In this document: piece by piece, positions 57,630-64,000 of the stretch
Numbering within the stretch: position 1 is the stretch's first letter
How the letters are laid out: each line of letters starts with the position of its first letter
NCBI GenBank assembly: GCA_905193145.1
Contig: CAJJNP010000002.1
Location: 1 to 64,000, forward strand
Direction of reading: 5' to 3'
Origin: an uncultured Odoribacter sp.
GTDB lineage: Bacteria; Bacteroidota; Bacteroidia; Bacteroidales; Marinifilaceae
Length of the DNA: 64,000 nt
Program-made: the position numbers and the translations under genes
Notes under the pieces: model-generated
Seen by the model: only the letters and a program-made list of their open reading frames with translations
Database searches by the model: none
What the model was told of the DNA's origin: nothing

Positions 57630-58382
57630 TCATTTTTTACTTACTTGCTCACCCGTCATGCCAAAACGCCGTTCACGTTTTTGAAAATTACGGATTGCCA
57701 AATATAAATCATCTTTTTCAAAATCAGGCCAAAATTTAGCGAGAAAATAAAATTCAGTATAAGCACACTGCCAAAGAAGGAAATTACTTAACCGGCATTC
57801 TCCGCTGGTCCGCACCAATAAATCAGGATCAGGAATTCCTGCCGTAGTCAGATAATTGGCAAAACAATTATCTCCAACACCTTCTAAATCAGCAATCTTT
57901 CCATTCTTATAATCTTCTGCCATTTTTTTTGCTGCCTCCAAAATCTCCCAACGGGCACCATAGCTCAAAGCCAAAATCAAAGTCACACCGGTATTTCCAG
58001 CCGTCTGCTGAATCAATCCTTCCATTTTTTTCCACACCATCTCCGGCAAATCCGTTGTATGTCCGATCACCTGAATGCGCACGTTCTGCCGCATCAAATC
58101 CGGAGTTTCCCGAATAATGGCATCCACCATCAACCCCATCAACGCATCAACCTCAGCCTTCGGCCGATTCCAATTTTCTATTGAAAAGGTGTACAATGTC
58201 AAATATTTCAACCCAATTTCCCCGGCAGCCTCCACCACCCTCTTCACTGCATCAACGCCAGCCTTGTGACCATAGACCCGATCCAAGCCACGTTCTTGCG
58301 CCCAACGGCCATTACCATCCATAATAATAGCCACATGTTCCGGCAGTCCCGCAGCAACAATCTCTTTCTGTATATCACTCAT
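57630..58382 (-). CDS. uppS: Isoprenyl (undecaprenyl) diphosphate synthase
   Basis: A 250-residue cis-prenyltransferase making the C55-PP carrier for peptidoglycan and glycans. IIMDGNGRWA carries the catalytic aspartate and the diphosphate-binding loop; ALSYGARWEI and the RTSGECRLSNFLLWQ segment follow. A GTG at 58400 could extend it by 6 residues, but the ATG at 58382 is preferred. nadK precedes it by 51 nt and bamA follows, so it is likely a nadK-uppS-bamA operon. Confidence 0.95.
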   Translation of the reverse strand: MSDIQKEIVAAGLPEHVAIIMDGNGRWAQERGLDRVYGHKAGVDAVKRVVEAAGEIGLKYLTLYTFSIENWNRPKAEVDALMGLMVDAIIRETPDLMRQNVRIQVIGHTTDLPEMVWKKMEGLIQQTAGNTGVTLILALSYGARWEILEAAKKMAEDYKNGKIADLEGVGDNCFANYLTTAGIPDPDLLVRTSGECRLSNFLLWQCAYTEFYFLAKFWPDFEKDDLYLAIRNFQKRERRFGMTGEQVSKK

Positions 58383-58433
58383 AGAATCTGTTATTTTCAC
58401 AAAAAACGCCCAAAGATAAAAACAAAATCACGA

Positions 58434-59339
58434 TTATTCACGACAACCCCGCCATTTTTCATTCCTTTCATCTTCTCCCCACTTCAATTTTCTCCTCAAA
58501 GTCTCATAATAATTATGTCCCGGCAAATTCACGACATTCAATTTTCTATCGCTACGTCGGATTGTCAGACGACAAGAATCCTCCATCGGACGGATACGCG
58601 AATCCGTACTCAGAATAAAATTCCCGGACCTGCTCTCCACTTTCAGCCGAATCTCAGCATCAGCCGGCACTACCAACGGACGCATACTTAAATTATGAGG
58701 ACAAATCGGCGTAAGGATAATATTATGACACTCAGGACTCACAATCGGACCGCCACCACTCATGGAATAAGCCGTCGAACCTGTAGGTGTTGCCACCACC
58801 AAACCGTCAGCCCAATAGGTTGTCAAAAAGACATCACCGATATATGCATGAATATTCAGCAACGAAGCTGTAGCCTCCTTCTGTACACCCACCTCATTCA
58901 ACGCATAATCAAAACCCTGCATCTCCCTGCCGTCTACATTCAACTGCAACATCTCACGCTGCTCCAACTCATACTGTCCCCGGACAATACACTCCACAGC
59001 CCTGTCAATTTCATCCGCACGTACATTAGCCAAAAAACCCAGACGTCCGCTATTCACCCCCAACACAGGCACACCGCTGTCACGGATATATTCCACCGAA
59101 TCCAAAAATGTGCCGTCTCCTCCAAAGCTCAACAACATACCTACCTCGTCCGCAGGCAAAACACTTTTCCCGAATAAATCCTCAAAACCGGGAGCATATC
59201 CGAAACGCGTCTGCAACAAAGACGCAAAACCGACCTCACACACCACCTTAACGTCATGTTTCCTCAGACATGCCACCAGATTCTGCAAAGCCGGCAAATA
59301 TTCCTCTCCGATATTCTTTCCGTAAATAGCGACTTTCAT
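58434..59339 (-). CDS. nadK: NAD kinase
   Basis: A 301-residue ATP-NAD kinase producing NADP. GGDGT in MLLSFGGDGTFLDS, NSGRLGFLAN and the TGSTAYSMSGGGPIV loop are diagnostic. The frame runs to 59387, but the ATG at 59339 gives the conserved MKVAIYG start, with a second ATG at 59342. It starts in the divergent gap opposite the acidic-protein gene. Confidence 0.95.
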   Translation of the reverse strand: MKVAIYGKNIGEEYLPALQNLVACLRKHDVKVVCEVGFASLLQTRFGYAPGFEDLFGKSVLPADEVGMLLSFGGDGTFLDSVEYIRDSGVPVLGVNSGRLGFLANVRADEIDRAVECIVRGQYELEQREMLQLNVDGREMQGFDYALNEVGVQKEATASLLNIHAYIGDVFLTTYWADGLVVATPTGSTAYSMSGGGPIVSPECHNIILTPICPHNLSMRPLVVPADAEIRLKVESRSGNFILSTDSRIRPMEDSCRLTIRRSDRKLNVVNLPGHNYYETLRRKLKWGEDERNEKWRGCRE

Positions 59340-59455
59340 CATAGACCTAACTATTTGAAGTTGCGCAAATATAAATAACAAATTCAAATATCACACACAG
59401 TATTCAGATATAATATATTTTTTTCGAAACAGATAATTTATTCATCTCTTTTTTC

Positions 59456-59463
59456 TACCTTTG
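59456..59463 (+). promoter_or_regulatory. -7 box of the 59499-62271 operon
   Basis: TACCTTTG, an exact TAnnTTTG match 35 nt before the ATG at 59499. The -33 region is T-rich but not a clean TTG. Confidence 0.6.
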
Positions 59464-59498
59464 CCCTTATAACCTTGAAATTTAAACATTAAAAAAAC

Positions 59499-59783
59499 AT
59501 GTTACCTAAATTCCTTATCGCCGACAATTCACAGGAGGCACTCGACTTAGTTTACGTCGTACACACAGAAAACCCACGCTGTATTATTCAATGCGATCTG
59601 GACGGTTTCTACAGTAATCAGAAAATTTACTGGATTGACGAAGAACCACTCAGTCAAGACGACATCGACACCCTAATGGAGGAAGCCGAAGAATTTTATG
59701 AAAACGAGCTGGACAACCAAGAGGATGTATACGATGAAGAAGAAGACGAAGAAGATTTACCATCTAAAAAAATGAGACAATGA
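59499..59783 (+). CDS. Acidic 94-residue hypothetical protein
   Basis: A small soluble protein. The N-terminal ~60 residues are mixed alpha/beta (LPKFLIADNSQEALDLVYVV), followed by a very acidic tail (EEEDEEDLPSKK). I recognise it only as a conserved Bacteroidota hypothetical. Its stop overlaps the next start in an ATGA, so translation is coupled to DUF4301. That coupling is the only functional hint. Confidence 0.78.
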   Translation: MLPKFLIADNSQEALDLVYVVHTENPRCIIQCDLDGFYSNQKIYWIDEEPLSQDDIDTLMEEAEEFYENELDNQEDVYDEEEDEEDLPSKKMRQ

Positions 59784-61336
59784 CCTATACAGAAGAAGAC
59801 CTTCATAATTTTGAGCACAGAGGCATCAAAGCAGAAACCATTGACCGCCAGCTGGCAAATTTCCAAAAAGGCTTTGATTATATAAACCTCTCCGAACCGG
59901 CCACTACAGACAACGGAATCATCCACACCTCACCGGAAGAAGAAGAACACCTGATAGAGACTTACGACCAAGCCCGCGAAAATACCGACATCATCAAAAT
60001 GGTGCCAGCCTCCGGGTCTGCCACCCGTATGTTCAAAGACCTCTTTGCATTTATGGACAACTATCACGGCACCACCGAAGAGTTTCTTGATTTTGTTCAA
60101 CACAAAGAGCCGGGAAGCATGCACTATTTCTTTGAGAAACTGGACGAACTTCCTTTTTACGAACACCTAGCCAATGTCATGTGGAAAGACGGCAAGGACA
60201 TCAACAAAATGATAGAAAAGCGAGATTTCAACGAAATATTGAAATACATCCTTTCCAAAAAAGGGCTCAACTATGGCAACACCCCCAAAGGGCTGATCGA
60301 TTTTCATATCTACCGTGATTTCGTGCGCACGGCATTTGACGAACACATTGTCGAAGCTGCCATGTATGCCAGCAACAACAAAACAGCCCAGCTTCATTTC
60401 ACCGTATCCGAAGAATATCAGAACTTGTTCCAGGCTCGTCTGAAAAAAGTGACTAAAGTCTTTGAAAAGATGTTCGGTGTAAAATATGATGTCAGTTTCT
60501 CTATCCAGAAGCCTTCAACCGACACGGTCAGTATCGATTCAGAAGGAAATCTGCTACGTGATGAAGAGGGACAGATTGTCTTCCGTCCGGGAGGTCACGG
60601 CGCCCTCATCCACAATCTAAACGAACTGGATGCAGACATCATTTTCATCAAAAACATAGACAATGTAATCCCCGACCGTGCCAAAAACGATACCGTAAAA
60701 TACAAAAAGATACTGGCCGGCATACTGCTTGATGTACAACAGAAAGTATTCGACTTCCTGGCCATCCTGAATGGCACACCGTCAGAAGAGCAACTGTTGG
60801 AAATCGAAAGCTACCTGACATCTGTCGGCTACAAAGAGGCAGAAGGCAAAACATTCCAAAACCAGACAGAACGCATCGAACACCTGAAAAGCCTTTTAGA
60901 CCGTCCGATACGTGTATGCGGAATGGTAAAGAACGAAGGAGAGCCCGGAGGCGGACCTTTCTGGGTAAAGGCAAAAGACGGAAGTTCACGCCTGATGATT
61001 GTAGAATCGGCACAAATCAACATACAAGACAAAGGACAAAAAGAAATATTTGAGCAATCGACCCATTTCAATCCTGTCGACATTGTATGTGCCACGAAAA
61101 ACTATAAAGGTCAAAAATTCAACCTTGAAAAATTCATTGACGAAGACCAAGGCTTTATCACCGCCAAGTCATACAAGGGCAAAGATATCAAAGTACAAGA
61201 ATTGCCCGGCTTATGGAACGGAGCCATGGCCAACTGGATTACCGTCTTTGTAGAGGTGCCTTTATCCACCTTTACGCCGGTGAAGACCGTTTTCGACCTT
61301 TTCCGTTTTGAACACAGAAATGTAATAAGACGATGA
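59780..61336 (+). CDS. DUF4301 family protein, probable UDPGP-like nucleotidyltransferase
   Basis: A 518-residue cytosolic protein matching DUF4301. PASGSATRM at 76-84 resembles the nucleotide-binding loop of NTP transferases (GxGTRM). PGGHGAL at 270-276 followed by IKNIDNVI with D294-N295 resembles the PGGNGG and DN motifs of UDP-sugar/UDP-GlcNAc pyrophosphorylases. The family has no published function known to me, so sugar-1-phosphate uridylyltransferase activity is inference. It overlaps the acidic-protein gene upstream and the DUF368 gene by 4 nt downstream. Confidence 0.85.
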   Translation: MTYTEEDLHNFEHRGIKAETIDRQLANFQKGFDYINLSEPATTDNGIIHTSPEEEEHLIETYDQARENTDIIKMVPASGSATRMFKDLFAFMDNYHGTTEEFLDFVQHKEPGSMHYFFEKLDELPFYEHLANVMWKDGKDINKMIEKRDFNEILKYILSKKGLNYGNTPKGLIDFHIYRDFVRTAFDEHIVEAAMYASNNKTAQLHFTVSEEYQNLFQARLKKVTKVFEKMFGVKYDVSFSIQKPSTDTVSIDSEGNLLRDEEGQIVFRPGGHGALIHNLNELDADIIFIKNIDNVIPDRAKNDTVKYKKILAGILLDVQQKVFDFLAILNGTPSEEQLLEIESYLTSVGYKEAEGKTFQNQTERIEHLKSLLDRPIRVCGMVKNEGEPGGGPFWVKAKDGSSRLMIVESAQINIQDKGQKEIFEQSTHFNPVDIVCATKNYKGQKFNLEKFIDEDQGFITAKSYKGKDIKVQELPGLWNGAMANWITVFVEVPLSTFTPVKTVFDLFRFEHRNVIRR

Positions 61337-62271
61337 GTAAAAGAAATTACCCTTTATTAATATTGCGAGGATGCGCCATGGGAGCTGCAGACGTTGTGCC
61401 TGGAGTTTCCGGTGGCACCATCGCTTTCATTACCGGTATTTACGAAGAATTGATTGACTCCATCAAGGCTGTCGACCTGCAGGCTGTCAAATTGCTGTTA
61501 AAGTTCAAGCTGGCGGAATTCTGGAAAAAAATCAATGGCAATTTCCTCATTTCAGTCATAGCAGGAATAGGCATTTCCATATTCTCTCTAGCGAAACTGA
61601 TGACCTGGTTATTGGAAAACCATCCTATATATATATGGTCGTTCTTTTTCGGGCTTATCATTGCTTCATCTGTACTGGTAGCCAAAGAGATTAAAAAATG
61701 GAACATCTTCACGGTCATATCGCTCATTCTGGGAGCCGTCATAGCCTATGGGATTACCGTGATGACACCTTCAGAAACCCCGGACAGCTGGTGGTTCATC
61801 ATCCTTTCAGGAGCCATTGCCATCTGTGCGATGATACTGCCCGGTATTTCAGGAGCATTCATCCTGCTGCTCATGGGTAAATACACCTATATATTAGGAG
61901 CCGTCAGCGCCTTCAACATCGGCGTACTGTTGCTTTTTGCAGTAGGAGCCGTAGCAGGGATTACCAGTTTTTCCCACTTATTGTCATGGCTGCTCAAACA
62001 CCATCATACTGCCACCGTATCCCTATTGACCGGCTTTATGGTAGGTTCCCTGAACAAAGTGTGGCCTTGGAAAGAGACACTCCAGACCTACACAGACAGC
62101 CACGGAGTGGAAAAAGCCTTGGTAGAAAGCAATATTTCACCGGTACATTTCGGCGAACTGACCGGTAGCGACCCATTGCTATGGCAAGCAATCCTCATGT
62201 GCATAGCCGGTTTCCTTCTCATTTGGGGAATCGAAACTCTCGGCCGCAAAATGAGTGACAAACGAGCATAA
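61333..62271 (+). CDS. DUF368 membrane protein, polyprenyl-phosphate translocase family
   Basis: A 312-residue polytopic membrane protein. Two related motifs, VPGVSGGTIAFITGIYEEL near the N-terminus and LPGISGAFILLLMGKYTYI in the middle, indicate an internal duplication. DUF368 proteins (PopT) have been shown elsewhere to recycle undecaprenyl phosphate across the membrane. It starts in an ATGA overlap with DUF4301. The uppS gene at 57630-58382, which makes the same lipid, lies 3 kb away on the other strand. Confidence 0.9.
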   Translation: MSKRNYPLLILRGCAMGAADVVPGVSGGTIAFITGIYEELIDSIKAVDLQAVKLLLKFKLAEFWKKINGNFLISVIAGIGISIFSLAKLMTWLLENHPIYIWSFFFGLIIASSVLVAKEIKKWNIFTVISLILGAVIAYGITVMTPSETPDSWWFIILSGAIAICAMILPGISGAFILLLMGKYTYILGAVSAFNIGVLLLFAVGAVAGITSFSHLLSWLLKHHHTATVSLLTGFMVGSLNKVWPWKETLQTYTDSHGVEKALVESNISPVHFGELTGSDPLLWQAILMCIAGFLLIWGIETLGRKMSDKRA

Positions 62272-62275
62272 CACC

Positions 62276-63016
62276 ATGAAAACATTCGGTATACTGGGTT
62301 ATCCGCTCACCCACACCTATTCTCCCGCATATTACAACGGACGGTTTGCACGAGAATCCATCGAAGCAGAATACCGGACATTTGAAATAGCAGACATAAC
62401 AGATTTGCCCCATCTTCTGGGGCAAATCCCAAATCTGCGCGGTTTCAACGTCACCATTCCCCACAAGGAAAACATACTGCTCTACCTGGACTATATCAGC
62501 GAAGAGGCACAAGCCATTGGAGCCGTCAACTGCGTTTCCGTCGAATACCGAAACGGACGCCCCTACCTGACAGGCTACAACACCGACATGGAAGGCTTTC
62601 GGAACGCCCTGACAGCCTTTATTCCTACAGGAATCGACCAAGCCCTCGTTCTGGGCAACGGCGGAGCAGCCAAAGCCATACGTTATGCCCTCCAGACTCT
62701 CGGCATCACCCCCCTCACCGTATCCCGTACCCCTCAAAAGCCGGGACAAATCGGTTATGCCGATATTGCCAACCACCTTTCCACCCATCGCCTCATCGTA
62801 AATACCACCCCATTAGGCACATACCCGGACATACAAAGTTGTCCCCCCATCCCCTATGAGCTACTGACACCGGAACATTATCTTTTTGACCTGGTCTACA
62901 ATCCTTCTATAACAACCTTTATGCAAAAAGGAGAAAAAGCAGGAGCCCATACGTGCAATGGCTATGCCATGCTACTCGGACAGGCAGAAAAAAATTGGAA
63001 TATTTGGGAGCTATGA
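62276..63016 (+). CDS. aroE: Shikimate dehydrogenase
   Basis: A 246-residue NADP-dependent enzyme of the aromatic pathway. Motifs: SPAYYNGRF (substrate Ser/Thr region), NVTIPHKENI with catalytic Lys, NTDMEGF, VLGNGGAAKAI (dinucleotide loop) and NGYAMLLGQAEKNW at the C-terminus. The frame extends to 62255, but the ATG at 62276 (MKTFGILG) follows the DUF368 stop by 4 nt. It lies in front of the aromatic-rich leader ORF. Confidence 0.95.
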   Translation: MKTFGILGYPLTHTYSPAYYNGRFARESIEAEYRTFEIADITDLPHLLGQIPNLRGFNVTIPHKENILLYLDYISEEAQAIGAVNCVSVEYRNGRPYLTGYNTDMEGFRNALTAFIPTGIDQALVLGNGGAAKAIRYALQTLGITPLTVSRTPQKPGQIGYADIANHLSTHRLIVNTTPLGTYPDIQSCPPIPYELLTPEHYLFDLVYNPSITTFMQKGEKAGAHTCNGYAMLLGQAEKNWNIWEL

Positions 63017-63032
63017 ATATTTTATCCGGTTC

Positions 63033-63063
63033 TTGCATTATTCAAAGAATATCCCTATCTTCG
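63033..63063 (+). promoter_or_regulatory. Promoter of iorA
   Basis: TTG (63033-63035), 20 nt, TATCTTCG (63056-63063). The expected start is near 63070, leaving a leader of about 155 nt before the iorA ATG that holds the small ORF at 63093. Confidence 0.75.
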
Positions 63064-63092
63064 CAAACGTTTTAACACAAATACTATACATT

Positions 63093-63167
63093 ATGTATTG
63101 TCCGAGCGAATATTATTTTGTATTAGCATACATAATGAGGTCACTAAAATTCCACTGGGGCCTCTAA
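63093..63167 (+). CDS. Possible aromatic-rich leader peptide (24 aa)
   Basis: A 24-codon ORF between the iorA promoter and iorA. Four Tyr, two Phe and one Trp make up about a third of the residues. GAGGTC (63137-63142) can pair with GGCCTC (63159-63164), or TGGGG (63156-63160) with CCCCA (63171-63175); the two stems exclude each other. No Shine-Dalgarno is visible and no T-run follows, so this is a candidate only. Confidence 0.35.
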   Translation: MYCPSEYYFVLAYIMRSLKFHWGL

Positions 63168-63225
63168 TTACCCCATATTCACTTCTTGAAATTTGACACT
63201 AAAATCAATAAAACTGAACAAAATT

Positions 63226-64000
63226 ATGCAAAGACAGCTATTATTAGGTGTTGAAGCGATTGCCCAAGGAGCAATCGACAGCGGTATCTCCGGAGTATAT
63301 GCATATCCGGGAACTCCTTCAACAGAAATCACCGAGTATATCCAGGGTTCCAAAGAAGCCATCGCACGCAATGTACACCGTGCTTGGGCAGCTAACGAAA
63401 AAACAGCTATGGAATCAGCACTCGGAATGTCATACGCCGGCAAACGCGCCTTGGTATGTATGAAACACGTAGGTATGAACGTAGCAGCAGACTGCTTCAT
63501 GAATGCAGCCGTAACGGGAGCCAACGGAGGTCTGGTCATCACAGCAGCAGACGACCCTTCCATGCACTCTTCACAGAACGAACAGGATTCCCGAGAATAT
63601 GGTAGATTTGCATTAGTTCCAATTCTGGAACCGTCCAACCAGCAGGAAGCATACGACATGACCCGCTATGGTTTTGCCCTGTCAGAAACAGTAGGCAGCC
63701 CCGTATTGATGCGTATCACCACCCGTTTGGCACACTCCCGCTCAGGAGTAGAACCATGCGAAGGATTGGCAGAAAACCATCTTCACCTGCCCGAAGACAA
63801 GCGTCAGTTCGTCCTGTTGCCAGCCATTGCCCGCAAACGCTACAGACTGTTGCTTGAAAAGCAGGCAGATTTCGTAAAAGCTTCAGAACAATCACCGTTC
63901 AACCAATACATTGACGGAGAAGACAAATCATTGGGTATCGTAGCTTGCGGTATCGGCTACAACTACTTGATGGAAAACTTCGATGGCAAATGCAAATATC
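63226..64000 (+). CDS. iorA: Indolepyruvate:ferredoxin oxidoreductase alpha subunit (partial)
   Basis: The first 258 codons, running off the right edge. MQRQLLLGVEAIAQGAIDSG is the start, with YAYPGTPSTEI as the TPP-enzyme pyrimidine-domain motif and GANGGLVITAADDPSMHSS matching the IorA N-terminus. It oxidises aryl-pyruvates (from Trp, Phe, Tyr) to acyl-CoA with ferredoxin reduction. The TPP-binding C-terminal domain and [4Fe-4S] ferredoxin-like tail should lie beyond the window, with iorB expected next. Confidence 0.93.
   Translation, partial: MQRQLLLGVEAIAQGAIDSGISGVYAYPGTPSTEITEYIQGSKEAIARNVHRAWAANEKTAMESALGMSYAGKRALVCMKHVGMNVAADCFMNAAVTGANGGLVITAADDPSMHSSQNEQDSREYGRFALVPILEPSNQQEAYDMTRYGFALSETVGSPVLMRITTRLAHSRSGVEPCEGLAENHLHLPEDKRQFVLLPAIARKRYRLLLEKQADFVKASEQSPFNQYIDGEDKSLGIVACGIGYNYLMENFDGKCKY

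Overview
The window looks like a Bacteroidales (Bacteroidota) chromosome segment. The support is a SusC/SusD pair, an ECF sigma/FecR pair with an STN-domain SusC, DUF4301, DUF5063, DUF4959 and DUF4998 families, a FeoA-FeoB fusion, and repeated promoters of the Bacteroidota type (TTG/TTTG, 19-20 nt, TAnnTTTG or TAnnTTCG). A gut Odoribacter/Butyricimonas/Bacteroides-like host is plausible, but genus cannot be fixed from the sequence alone. The DNA is AT-rich, with no rRNA, prophage, CRISPR array or intact insertion sequence.

Layout. 1-5.5 kb (minus): the 5' part of tRNA-Thr(UGU), the small SRP RNA with its own promoter, a DEDDy exonuclease, a DUF5063 protein, tRNA-Thr(CGU), then pbpC, a low-molecular-weight phosphatase and ftsY packed end to end. 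5.5-9.6 kb: an MFS transporter divergent from a 921-residue orphan sensor kinase. 9.6-19.9 kb (minus): tRNA-Trp, mnmA, an SpmA-SpmB fusion, folD, ffh, an ACT-like protein, rlmB, an ABC-F protein and two lipoproteins. 20-24.6 kb: an N-terminally truncated Rpn-family nuclease, a 427-bp AT-rich intergenic stretch with a 22-bp tandem repeat, and a secreted GH2 beta-galactosidase.

24.7-37.5 kb (minus) is the accessory region. It reads ECF sigma, FecR, SusC with STN domain, SusD, DUF4959-type lipoprotein, DUF4998/discoidin lipoprotein, terminator, a lipoprotein with an HExxHxxGxxH zinc motif, and a beta-propeller lipoprotein. It looks like a surface nutrient-capture system aimed at protein or glycoprotein.

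37.6-44.7 kb: a YitT protein and glnS (minus), then an outer-membrane porin, an MltF-type lytic transglycosylase and a solo conserved protein (plus). 44.7-51.3 kb (minus): a FeoB-associated Cys-rich peptide, FeoAB, a cation/proton antiporter, purA and a Fur-family regulator. 51.3-59.3 kb (minus): an RSH (p)ppGpp enzyme, murI, ompH/skp, bamA, uppS, nadK. 59.5-64 kb (plus): an acidic 94-residue protein, DUF4301, DUF368 (polyprenyl-phosphate translocase family), aroE, and the start of iorA behind an aromatic-rich leader ORF.

Themes. All three SRP pathway components (RNA, Ffh, FtsY) lie within 14.4 kb. Undecaprenyl-phosphate and envelope genes (uppS, bamA, ompH, murI, DUF368) cluster at the right. 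Iron genes (feoAB, the small Cys peptide, a Fur-family regulator) lie within 7 kb.
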